Source: Actinomycetes bacterium (GTDB lineage: Bacteria > Actinomycetota > Acidimicrobiia > Acidimicrobiales > Palsa-688). From it: a stretch of 40,093 nucleotides of DNA. This document shows positions 25,338 through 33,888 of the stretch, piece by piece. Under the pieces are notes generated by a model. That model searched no databases. It saw only the letters and a list, made by a program, of their open reading frames with translations, and was not told the DNA's origin. The translations under genes and the position numbers were made by a program. Every line of letters begins with the position of its first letter. The first letter of the stretch is position 1. The DNA lies in NCBI GenBank assembly GCA_021799445.1, contig JAJZAM010000008.1, positions 1-40,093 on the forward strand, written 5' to 3'.

Positions 25338-27328
25338 GCCCCGCGACGCAGCGGAGCCTGCCCGCCGCCCTGGACGCGCTAAGACCTTTCGTGTCGGCGG
25401 GGATCCTCCAACAAGCCGACTTCCACGTGGCCGGCGCGATAGCCCGCACGTCAGGGGGCATCACACGCGAAGTAGCCCTAGCCGCCGCGTTATGCGTGCG
25501 AGCCTTACGACACGGCCACACCTGCGTCGACCTGCAAAGCGTCTCGGAGACCGTCGACGCCGAAGCGTCACCCGAGAACCCGCCGTCGTGGTTAGCAGGG
25601 CTCGCCCCCGCCGACGCCGCGTCGGCGCCGTTGGGGTGGGCGGACCGTGTCGTATGGCCGGAACCGTCCCGCTGGGCGCAAAGCCTCCGAGACAGCCGGG
25701 CGGTCGCACGCCACGACCCGGTCAGCGGCGAACGCCTGGGCGCCGGGAGCCGGGCGGAGCTAGCCCCGCTCGTCTTCGACGGCCGGCGCGTCTACCTGGA
25801 GCGCTACTGGCGTTACGAGCGGAGCGTCGGGGACTTCCTCGCCGCCGCCGCAGCCGGAGCGACACCCGCCGGCACAGCGCCCGCCGCGGGGTGCTGCCTC
25901 GACGACACCTCCGCTGTCGAATCCGCCTTGGAACGGTACTTCGGCGGAAGCCCCGACGGCGAACCCGACATGCAGCGCGAAGGCGCCAGGAGAGCCCTTT
26001 TGGGGCCGGTTACGTTCCTCGCCGGAGGTCCCGGCACCGGCAAGACTCACACCGTCGCTCGTCTCCTCGCCGCGGCCGTCCACGCCAGCTACGACACCGG
26101 GCTCCCAGTCCGGGTCGCGCTGGCAGCGCCGACCGGCAAAGCGGCCGCCAGGATGACCGAAGCGGTCCGGGGCGCGCTGGAAGGGACCGCCGCCCCCGAG
26201 GCGGTAGCCGCCGCGCTCCTGGCCGTCGAAGCGCGCACCGTGCACAGGCTCCTCGGTCACCTAGACGGGGTCAAGTTCCGCCACGACGCGACGAACCCGC
26301 TGCCCTACCAGCTAGTAGTCATCGACGAGACGTCCATGGTCGACCTGGCCCTCATGGCCCGCCTGGTCGACGCCCTGGGGGAACGGACCCGGCTGGTCCT
26401 CGTCGGCGACCCCTACCAGCTGGCGAGCGTCGAAGCCGGCGCTGTCCTAGGCGACGTCGTCGGACTGGCAGCCCGCGGGGACGCCACGCTGAGCGGCCGT
26501 TTGAGCGCGAGGATCGTCGTGTTGGACAGGGTGCACCGTTTTTCTGCCGAGTCGGCGATCTCAGCCTTCGCCGACGCGGTCAAAGCCCGCGACGCTAACA
26601 GGGCCATCGAAGTGCTGCGCGACCCGTCCGCCGTCGAGGTTACCTGGGTGGACCCCGGCGACGCCGCTGCGATCGCAGCGCTGCGGGCGGAGGTGACCGC
26701 GGCAGCGGGGGCGGTAGTAGCAGCCGCCCGTGCCGGTGACGCGTCCGGCGCTCTGCGGCGCAGCGTCGAAGTGAAAGTCCTCTGCGCCACACGCTACGGG
26801 CCCTTCGGGTCGTCGTCGTGGGGTGAACAAATCGAGGCCGGCCTCGCCGCCCAGCCCGGCTGGTCCCCCGGCGGCTGGTCGCACGGCGCGCCCGGGTGGT
26901 ATGTGGGACGGCCGGTGATAGTCACGGCTAACGACTACCTGGCCGGGGTTTTCAACGGTGACACCGGCGTCGTGATCTCGCGCACCGGCCCCGGCGAGCG
27001 CCCTGAGCTAGCCGTGGCGTTAGCCGGCGGCGCCGGGACTCGCTTTCTCGCCCCCTCCCAGCTGGCGTCGGTAGAAACCTGGTGGGCTACTACCATCCAC
27101 AAAAGCCAGGGATCAGAGTTCGCCCACGTCGTTGTCAGCTTGCCCGACGCAACTTCTAGAGCCCTCACCAACGAGCTGCTCTACACCGCGGTCACTCGCG
27201 CGTCGAAACGGGTGACCGTCTTAGCCTCCGAGGAGGCCCTGCGCCGTGCCGTGTCGACCCCCGTGGCACGCTCAAGCGGCCTGGGGGAGCGCCTCTGGGG
27301 GTCGCGGCCTGCGGGTAGCATCCGGTGA
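25334..27328 (+). CDS. recD: Exodeoxyribonuclease V subunit alpha (RecD)
   Basis: The 664-residue protein is a superfamily 1B 5'-3' helicase. Walker A is LAGGPGTGKTHTVARLL (about residue 231), motif II is VVIDETSMVDLALM (about 330), motif III is LVGDPYQLASVEAG (about 357), and the C-terminal motifs TTIHKSQGSEFAHVV (about 585) and LLYTAVTRASKRVTV (about 616) are present. Residues 1-220 form the RecB-interacting N-terminal domain. It is slightly longer than E. coli RecD. RecD speeds unwinding on the 5'-ended strand. The ATGA overlap with recB indicates cotranslation. Transcription may end here, since the next gene has its own promoter-like region. Confidence 0.94.
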   Translation: MSPATQRSLPAALDALRPFVSAGILQQADFHVAGAIARTSGGITREVALAAALCVRALRHGHTCVDLQSVSETVDAEASPENPPSWLAGLAPADAASAPLGWADRVVWPEPSRWAQSLRDSRAVARHDPVSGERLGAGSRAELAPLVFDGRRVYLERYWRYERSVGDFLAAAAAGATPAGTAPAAGCCLDDTSAVESALERYFGGSPDGEPDMQREGARRALLGPVTFLAGGPGTGKTHTVARLLAAAVHASYDTGLPVRVALAAPTGKAAARMTEAVRGALEGTAAPEAVAAALLAVEARTVHRLLGHLDGVKFRHDATNPLPYQLVVIDETSMVDLALMARLVDALGERTRLVLVGDPYQLASVEAGAVLGDVVGLAARGDATLSGRLSARIVVLDRVHRFSAESAISAFADAVKARDANRAIEVLRDPSAVEVTWVDPGDAAAIAALRAEVTAAAGAVVAAARAGDASGALRRSVEVKVLCATRYGPFGSSSWGEQIEAGLAAQPGWSPGGWSHGAPGWYVGRPVIVTANDYLAGVFNGDTGVVISRTGPGERPELAVALAGGAGTRFLAPSQLASVETWWATTIHKSQGSEFAHVVVSLPDATSRALTNELLYTAVTRASKRVTVLASEEALRRAVSTPVARSSGLGERLWGSRPAGSIR

Positions 27329-27357
27329 AAGCCAGGGTCACGTCACAGCATCAGATG

Positions 27358-27398
27358 TATACTAACATTGTATTTCTTTAACTTCTGTTGTTGGGAGG
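27358..27398 (+). promoter_or_regulatory. Promoter region and strong ribosome site of the nuclease-ATPase pair
   Basis: TATACT at 27358-27363 resembles a -10 box in an unusually AT-rich stretch (27350-27390). GGGAGG at 27393-27398 is a good Shine-Dalgarno sequence, with ATT 27406 at 7 nt and GTG 27400 only 1 nt away. No clear -35 was seen. Confidence 0.5.
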
Positions 27399-27399
27399 T

Positions 27400-28662
27400 G
27401 TGACCATTCCGAAGATCCTGCACTGCGCTGACATCCACCTCGACAGCCCGATGCGCGGCCTGGCCCGCTACGAGGGCGCCCCTGTGGGCCAGTTGCGTGG
27501 AGCGACCCGCCAAGCCTTCGAGCGCCTGGTCCGCCTGGCGATAGACGAGGACGTGTCAGTCGTGGTGATCGCAGGGGACCTCTACGACGGCGACCGGGAC
27601 GACTATCACACGGCGATGTTCCTTCAGCGTCAGCTGCGCGTCCTGGCCGAAGCGGGGATCCCGGTCGCGGTCGCCTACGGCAACCACGACGCAGCGAACG
27701 AGATCACCAAGCGGCTGGCGTTGCCGGCGAACACCCACGCCTTCCCGTCCGACTCGGCCGCCAGCCACGTCCTCGAAGACCGAGGCTTAGCGTTGCACGG
27801 CCGCAGCTACCCGACCCGGGCTGTCACCGAGGACATTTCCGCCGCCTACCCGCGGGTTGTGCCCGGCTTGCTCAACGTGGGGGTTCTGCACACCTCCATA
27901 GACGGCCGGCCTGGCCACGACCCGTACGCCCCGTGCAGCCTGGAAGGTCTCGCGAACCACGGCTACCAGTACTGGGCGCTCGGGCACGTCCACAAGCGTG
28001 AGAGCTACCACAAAGACGGCGTGCACGTCGTCTTCCCCGGCAACCTTCAAGGCCGCGACGTCGGCGAGGCCGGCTCCAAAGGCGCCACGCTGGTCGAATA
28101 CGACGAGTCGGGGGTTCGCTCGGTCGCCCACCGGGACCTGCACTCGGTCCGCTGGGACCGCGTCGAAGTCGACGCCAGCGGCATCGGCGATCCTGACGCA
28201 GCCGTCGAAGCTGTCGCAGCACGCCTCGGGGTGCTGCAGGCGGACTTCGAAGCGGACCTGCACGCCGTGAGGGTGGTCCTAGTTGCGGGCCCTGACCTGA
28301 CGCGCAGCTGGCTGCGCGACACCGAACGCTTCGAAGCTCAGATGCGAGCGGACTGCACCGCTGGCAGCGACAGGCTGTGGCTTGAGCGCATAGAGCTCCG
28401 CCCGACGCCAACCTCAAACCAGGAGGTCCCCGACGAGGCCGTAGCAGCGGTCAGCGAGGCGCTCGCTTCTATCCGCACCAACCCTGACCGCCAAGAGCGG
28501 GCGGAGATAGTCGAGCTGGTCGAAAGCGTGCGAAGCCGTTTCGGGACCGACGCCGCCCAGCTCGTCCGCCTCGGAGGCGAGATCCTCGACAAGGAGAACC
28601 TCGACCGGCTCCTGGACGAGGTGGAATCACTGCTCATCGCAGAGCTGACCGGCGGCGCCTGA
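27400..28662 (+). CDS. DNA repair exonuclease, SbcD/YhaO-like metallophosphoesterase
   Basis: The protein has the Mre11/SbcD metal-binding order: CADIHLDSP (about residue 9), AGDLYD (about 57), YGNHD (about 93) and LGHVHKRE (about 193). These residues bind two Mn ions and catalyse exonuclease or endonuclease cleavage. The length of 420 residues fits YhaO-type proteins. The C-terminal region (residues 250-420) has helices that would contact the partner ATPase. The start is ambiguous: the conserved protein should begin with the sequence IPKILHCADIHL, whose first codon is ATT 27406 at ideal distance from GGGAGG. GTG 27400 and TTG 27388 are in frame. The stop overlaps the next gene (TGATG). Confidence 0.9.
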   Translation: MTIPKILHCADIHLDSPMRGLARYEGAPVGQLRGATRQAFERLVRLAIDEDVSVVVIAGDLYDGDRDDYHTAMFLQRQLRVLAEAGIPVAVAYGNHDAANEITKRLALPANTHAFPSDSAASHVLEDRGLALHGRSYPTRAVTEDISAAYPRVVPGLLNVGVLHTSIDGRPGHDPYAPCSLEGLANHGYQYWALGHVHKRESYHKDGVHVVFPGNLQGRDVGEAGSKGATLVEYDESGVRSVAHRDLHSVRWDRVEVDASGIGDPDAAVEAVAARLGVLQADFEADLHAVRVVLVAGPDLTRSWLRDTERFEAQMRADCTAGSDRLWLERIELRPTPTSNQEVPDEAVAAVSEALASIRTNPDRQERAEIVELVESVRSRFGTDAAQLVRLGGEILDKENLDRLLDEVESLLIAELTGGA

Positions 28663-31600
28663 TGCGAGTCGAACGCCTAGACCTTTTCGCCTACGGGCAC
28701 TACCGGGACGTGTCATTGGATCTCGCCGCGCCCGAGCGCGGGCTGACAGTCGTCTACGGTCCGAACGAGGCGGGCAAGTCGACAGCCCGCCGGGCGTTCA
28801 TAGCGGCGCTTTTCGGAATCCCCAACAACACCCCCGACGACTTCGTACACGACCGGAGGGCACTGCGGGTGGGGGTGGGCCTAACCTCGGAGGCCAAGGG
28901 CCGGCTGGACCTGGTGCGCCAAGGCTCCGCCAACCCGGTCGACCCGGCCGGCGCTCCCATCTCCGCGGAGGTGCTCAACGGTTTCCTCGGCGGGGTGGGC
29001 CGCGAGTTGTACCTGAGGTTGTTCTCGGTAGGCCACGACGAACTGCGGGCCGGCTCGGAGGACCTCCTCGACGCTGACGGCGAGATCGGCCGTCTCGTGT
29101 TCGCTGCGAGCCTCGGGGCGGGCTCGTTGACGGGCGTGCTGCGGCGCCTAGACGACCGGGCCGACAGGCTCTACAAGGGCAGGGGACGCAACCAGCTTGT
29201 GACGGTGGCTATCAAAGCTCACCGGGACAAGATGGACGAGGCCCGCAACAAACGTGTCCGGGCCCGGGACTGGGAAGCCAAACGCAAAGCAGCGGCCGAA
29301 GCCGCGGAACAAGTGACGGCCATCCGAAGCCGGCTTATCCAAGCCCGGGTGTCGCACAGCCGTCTGAGGAGGATCTGCTCCGCTTTGCCTCTCGTAGCCC
29401 AGCGGGCGGACCTGGCCCGGCGTGCCGGGACGCTCGAAGCGCAAGGCCCGGTCGCCTCCAGGGATTGGGCGGAGCGCGCCAAGGCCGCCCAGCAGCGTCT
29501 CGACGCAGCCCGCCGCGACCAGCAAAGCGCGCTTAGAAGGGTCGCCGCCCTCGACGAGCAGGTCCGGGCGGTGGTCGTGTCCGAGCGGGTCATGGCCCGG
29601 GCGGCTGTCATCGACAGGCTCGTCCAAGGCGTCGACCGCTACGAAAAGGACAGCAAAGACCTGCTCGAACGGCGAGGTCAGCTCGACGCTGCCGTCGAGC
29701 GGCTGTCGCTGCTTTTGGCTCAGCTTGGACTGCGACGAGACGACGACCGGGTCGTAGACGAGATCCAACTGACCAACGTCGAGGAGCTCGCGCAGCGCCA
29801 CGCCGCGCTGCAAGCCGAGATGAAAGCCGCTTCAGACGAGCTCGCCAAGATCAAAGAGACGGCGCGGGCGCTGAGATCGCGCATGGAGGAGCTGCCGGCG
29901 CCACCCGACGTCGCAGCGTTGATCCGGGCGGAGACCCTGGCCGTCCCGATGCAAGCCAGGCAGGAAGCTCTCGCTGCTTCGCTGCGAGAGCTCGCTACGT
30001 TGGAAAGCGACGCTCACAGCCGGGCTGGGCGTCTCGGCTTGCACGGACGGTCGCTTGCGGAGATCGAGGCGATCCCAGTCCCGTCAGGCGAAGACATCCA
30101 CGACGAGCAGGCCCGCCGGCAGGGTCTAGCCGCGAGCATCGGCCGGCTCGGCGAGGAACGCCACAGCCTCCAAGACGAGCGAGCGAAGCTCGAAGCCCTA
30201 GTAGCCGGCATCCAGTCCAAGCCTGGCATCCCCGACCCGGACGCTCTGGCGGAGGCCCGAGCCCGGCGCGACGCCGGGTGGAGGATCGCCCGGGAGGCGA
30301 TCGAAACAGGCCACCTGGACGTCACCGCAGCGGCCGCGTGGGCGGCCGGGGCGGATTTCGCCGGCGCCTACGAGCAAGCCGTCGCATCCTCGGACGCCGC
30401 CGCCGACGACCGGTTCGTGTTCGCGGCTGACCTGACGTCACTGGACCGGCACCGGGCGCGCCTGGACGAGCTCGCCGCAGCGCTCGGCGATTTGGCCGCC
30501 AGGGGGGAAGCCCTGCAAGAGCAAGCCCGGGCGGCTGAGACGCTGTGGCAGCAGCGCTGGGAAGCGGCCGGCGTCGACGCCGGCGAGCCCAAGGCGATGA
30601 TCGCATGGCGGGAACAACACCAGCAGCTGGTCGGGCTGATCCGGGAAATATCCGCCAAGCGGGCGTCCGCCAGCTCCGAAACCGAAGCGGTCGCCGTTCA
30701 CGAAGAAGCTCTACGCTCGGCGGTTTCAGCTGCCGGCCACGTTCCCGACCCGGGGGGTCTCCACCACCTGGTCGCCCAAGCCGGCGAGATCATCGACGAC
30801 GCACGAACCAAGGCGCAGGTGCGCAGGGACGTCGAAGCAGAGCTGAGCAGAGCTGTCGAGTCGCTCCCGGCCCGGGAGGCGGCCGTCGAAAGACAAAAAG
30901 CTGCTATGCAAGACTGGGGGGTGGCGTGGGCTGAGGCACTCCAAGCACTGCGCCTGCCCCCGTCGACGCAGCCGGGCGCTGCCCTCGCGGCTGTACGGGC
31001 TTATAGGGCGCTTCCAGGCGCCCGCCAGGAGGTCGAAGGTTTCGAGAAGCGCATAAGCGGGATCGAACGCGACCTGCGGGACTTCGCCGGGCGGGTCGAC
31101 ACCGCCGCTGAGGGTGTCACAGACCGCGCGGCCGGGGATCCCCTCAGTGTGGTAGCTGAGCTCAAAGCCATGCTCGCAGCGGCCCGGGAGGCGACCACCA
31201 GACGCGAAACGTTGAACCTGAGCTTGGAGGAGGCGAGCGTTGTCCTGCGCCGCAGCGAGGACGACCTCGCCCAAGCAGCCCAAGAAATCTCCAGGCTTCG
31301 CACGGAGATCGGGCTCGCCGGCGACGTCGAAATGGGAGCGGTCGTGGACCGCAGCTTCGAGTGGGCTGAACTGGTCGATCGCGTCTCCCGCATCGAGGCC
31401 GACCTCGTCTCTGACGGGTCCGGGCGGTCGCTCCGAGAGATCCTCGACGAAGTCGCCGAAGCTGGCACGGACGGCGATGAACTGGCAGCGGCGACAGCGC
31501 ACGCCGCGGAGGAGATCGAACGCCTAGAAGCCGACCTGGAACGAGCTAACGTGGTTTTCGGCCAGAGAACCACCGAGCTCGAAGCTGTCAGCGAGGAAAG

Positions 31601-32201
31601 CACCGCCGCTGACCTTGAGCAAGAAGCCCAGCAAGAGCTCGCCTCGGCCGTCGGCTACGCGGCCGACTACGTTCGCACGGCCGTTTCAGCCAAGCTGCTG
31701 CGGCGTGTCATGGCCGAATACGGGGAGCGTCACAAAGCGCCGATGCTCGCCCGGGCCGGGGACGTCTACTCGAAGCTGACCGTCGGCGCGTTCGCGGAGC
31801 TGGTCCCCGACATCTTCGGGGCAAGCCAGAAGCTCCTCGCCAAGCGTCGCAACGGGGATCTTCTGACCACGGCGAAGCTCAGCGACGGAGCGAGAGACCA
31901 GCTTTACCTGGCCTTGCGTGTCGCGGGCATCGAGTACCAGCTTGAACGTCTAGACGAGCCGGTACCCGTCGTGTTCGACGACGTTCTGGTCAACTTCGAC
32001 GACGAACGCTCCGAGGCAGCTCTCGGCGTGTTGGCCTCTCTCGGCGAGATGACACAGGTGCTGCTCTTCACCCATCACGAAAGCCTCGTCGCGTCGGCGG
32101 TCTCCTCTCTCGGACCCGACCGGGTTGGGGTGGTACGCCTGGAGGCACGCGACCACGACCTGCCGGTCGTCTCCGGGTCCGCTGCCGCCGGGCCGGGCTG
32201 A
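28662..32201 (+). CDS. SMC-like AAA ATPase, SbcC/Rad50/YhaN-like
   Basis: This 1179-residue protein has an N-terminal Walker A VVYGPNEAGKSTARRAF (about residue 33), long helical segments through residues 190-1030, and a C-terminal ATPase half with a signature KLSDGARDQLYLALR (about 1072), Walker B PVVFDDVLVNFDDER (about 1103) and the H-loop LLFTHHESLV (about 1136). No zinc hook CxxC is seen between the helices, which fits the YhaN subgroup rather than SbcC. With the preceding nuclease it would form an Mre11-Rad50-like complex that processes blocked or hairpin ends. It is convergent with the downstream glycosyltransferase operon. The ATG overlaps the preceding stop by one base. Confidence 0.92.
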   Translation: MRVERLDLFAYGHYRDVSLDLAAPERGLTVVYGPNEAGKSTARRAFIAALFGIPNNTPDDFVHDRRALRVGVGLTSEAKGRLDLVRQGSANPVDPAGAPISAEVLNGFLGGVGRELYLRLFSVGHDELRAGSEDLLDADGEIGRLVFAASLGAGSLTGVLRRLDDRADRLYKGRGRNQLVTVAIKAHRDKMDEARNKRVRARDWEAKRKAAAEAAEQVTAIRSRLIQARVSHSRLRRICSALPLVAQRADLARRAGTLEAQGPVASRDWAERAKAAQQRLDAARRDQQSALRRVAALDEQVRAVVVSERVMARAAVIDRLVQGVDRYEKDSKDLLERRGQLDAAVERLSLLLAQLGLRRDDDRVVDEIQLTNVEELAQRHAALQAEMKAASDELAKIKETARALRSRMEELPAPPDVAALIRAETLAVPMQARQEALAASLRELATLESDAHSRAGRLGLHGRSLAEIEAIPVPSGEDIHDEQARRQGLAASIGRLGEERHSLQDERAKLEALVAGIQSKPGIPDPDALAEARARRDAGWRIAREAIETGHLDVTAAAAWAAGADFAGAYEQAVASSDAAADDRFVFAADLTSLDRHRARLDELAAALGDLAARGEALQEQARAAETLWQQRWEAAGVDAGEPKAMIAWREQHQQLVGLIREISAKRASASSETEAVAVHEEALRSAVSAAGHVPDPGGLHHLVAQAGEIIDDARTKAQVRRDVEAELSRAVESLPAREAAVERQKAAMQDWGVAWAEALQALRLPPSTQPGAALAAVRAYRALPGARQEVEGFEKRISGIERDLRDFAGRVDTAAEGVTDRAAGDPLSVVAELKAMLAAAREATTRRETLNLSLEEASVVLRRSEDDLAQAAQEISRLRTEIGLAGDVEMGAVVDRSFEWAELVDRVSRIEADLVSDGSGRSLREILDEVAEAGTDGDELAAATAHAAEEIERLEADLERANVVFGQRTTELEAVSEESTAADLEQEAQQELASAVGYAADYVRTAVSAKLLRRVMAEYGERHKAPMLARAGDVYSKLTVGAFAELVPDIFGASQKLLAKRRNGDLLTTAKLSDGARDQLYLALRVAGIEYQLERLDEPVPVVFDDVLVNFDDERSEAALGVLASLGEMTQVLLFTHHESLVASAVSSLGPDRVGVVRLEARDHDLPVVSGSAAAGPG

Positions 32202-32252
32202 TACTGGACGGATCGCAGCGCGGCGGGTGACAGTTCCGGCTGCCGCGTCGCT

Positions 32253-32300
32253 CAGGCCGGCAACTGGCGGTCAGGCCAGCAACTGGCGGTCAGGCCGGCA
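32253..32300. repeat. 19-bp tandem repeat (2.5 copies) at the glycosyltransferase 3' end
   Basis: Units at 32253-32271 and 32272-32290 differ at one base (CAGGCCGGCAACTGGCGGT against CAGGCCAGCAACTGGCGGT), followed by 10 bp of a third. The array spans the stop codon of the minus-strand glycosyltransferase gene. It separates the convergent YhaN-like and glycosyltransferase genes. Confidence 0.88.
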
Positions 32301-33888
32301 GGCGGCCGTCTACCAAGAAGCCCCAGGCCGCGTCCGCGTAGGTGTCCCAGCTTCGCTTAGGTACCGCCGCGGCTTGGCGACCCAGCCCGGCGCGCAGTTC
32401 GCCGTCTGCGAGGACTCTGCCGATAGCCGCGGCTATCTGGTGGGGGTCGCGGGGGTCCACGAGCAGGCAGCCGCCGTGGCGGGCGTTGTCCGCCAGCGCC
32501 CCGTAACACGAGGTGATCACCGGTGTCCCCAGCGCCAGGGACTCGACTACCGGCAGGCCGAAACCTTCGTGGAGGGAGACGAACACGCTGCAGACCGCTC
32601 GCCGGTAGTAGCTCCACACGAGCTCGTCGGGCGGGGCGCTCAGGGTCTGCACGCTGCGGCCCTTAGCCCGAAGCTCGTCGACACGTTCGAAGAACCGTTC
32701 GCCACGCCAGGAGTTGCCCCCGAGGAAAACCAGGGCGAAGCTCTCCCCTCGACTCCACAAAAGCTCCGCGGCGGAAAGGACAGCCATGTGGTTCTTGCGA
32801 GGCTCGTGGCTTCCGACGACGACCACGACAGGAGCGTCGCAAGCTGACATTTCGCCGTCGGGCACCCCGCCAGCCGGGATGGCGCCTTCGGGCCGGCCGC
32901 CCGCTAGAACGCCGGCGGTGGGCAAGTCGGTGGCGAGCTCGACGCTTTGGATCTCAGGTCCTTGTAAACCTCGCGACGCCAGAGTGGACCGCCACGCAGT
33001 GAACTCCAAAGCGGCCGTCTGCGATATCGCCGCGACCCTCGTCGCGTGAGCGCACGCCGCCAGGTAGCGCATGTAAGCGGCCGGCATGCCGTCCACTGCG
33101 GTCTCGGCCATGGTGAGAGGGACGCAGTCGTAGCCGACGAAACCGGTGGAGCAGCGAGCGAACCTGGCGATCGCGCCGAGCGCGTCCGGCCGGGACGCTT
33201 CGACGGCCAGCTCCGGAACGACAAGCGTGCAGCGCCAGGGGACCACCACCGCGCCGGGGTGTGAAGCTGGGTCCGCCGCACCCGGCTTGTTGGTCACCCA
33301 CGATGCGCCGGCGGGGGGCGCTGCGCCCGTGGGCGGTTCTTCGCCGGTGGCTAGCGCCGTCTCCGCGGCGCTCAGCGTTCGCAGCCCTGCGTAGCTTTCA
33401 GCCCAGCCGACCAGGGTCGTCTCCGGGTGTCGCGCCCACCGGCGGGCGGTCTCGCGCACCACCCGCTGGATGCCGGTGCCGAGCGGGTTGCGCGACGCTT
33501 GATCGACGTCTACCAGCACCCCGCCGCGCTGCACCGACACCGGATGCCAAGCGTCCGAGTCGAGAAAGCCGCAGCTGTCCAGGTGGTTTGCGATGACTTC
33601 GCCGGGACCGGTACCACAGCGCACGGCCCGCACGGCCCGCTTGACGCTCGCCACGTCCGCGACTTGGGCTGAGAGAACCGAAAGGGCGAGCCAGCACAGG
33701 TCCGGGCGCGCCCCGTCGAGGGCTGCGTCTATCGCGGCGCAGGCTCCGGCAGCGCCAGCCCTGGCGCCGTTGCCGGGGCGTCCGGGTTCGACCGCGCCGA
33801 GAGCTTCGAGCAGGGTTGTCGACCGTTCTCCCAGAGCCGCCGAACGGTCCGACGCCTCGCCTCTGATCAGATCCAACAGGCCTACCAT
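32290..33888 (-). CDS. Glycosyltransferase family 4 protein
   Basis: The 532-residue protein has the NPLGTGIQRVVRETARRW stretch typical of one group of bacterial GT4 enzymes and a C-terminal GT-B domain with VVVVGSHEPRKNH and the E-x7-E motif HEGFGLPVVESLALG (about residue 443). This family transfers sugars, often mannose, from nucleotide donors onto a lipid-linked glycan. The ATG is immediately after the upstream stop (TAG-ATG), so it is cotranscribed with its paralogue. It is convergent with the yhaN-like gene. Donor and linkage are unknown. The N-terminal 130 residues are a helical extension of unknown role that also occurs in the paralogue. Confidence 0.88.
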   Translation of the reverse strand: MVGLLDLIRGEASDRSAALGERSTTLLEALGAVEPGRPGNGARAGAAGACAAIDAALDGARPDLCWLALSVLSAQVADVASVKRAVRAVRCGTGPGEVIANHLDSCGFLDSDAWHPVSVQRGGVLVDVDQASRNPLGTGIQRVVRETARRWARHPETTLVGWAESYAGLRTLSAAETALATGEEPPTGAAPPAGASWVTNKPGAADPASHPGAVVVPWRCTLVVPELAVEASRPDALGAIARFARCSTGFVGYDCVPLTMAETAVDGMPAAYMRYLAACAHATRVAAISQTAALEFTAWRSTLASRGLQGPEIQSVELATDLPTAGVLAGGRPEGAIPAGGVPDGEMSACDAPVVVVVGSHEPRKNHMAVLSAAELLWSRGESFALVFLGGNSWRGERFFERVDELRAKGRSVQTLSAPPDELVWSYYRRAVCSVFVSLHEGFGLPVVESLALGTPVITSCYGALADNARHGGCLLVDPRDPHQIAAAIGRVLADGELRAGLGRQAAAVPKRSWDTYADAAWGFLVDGRLPA

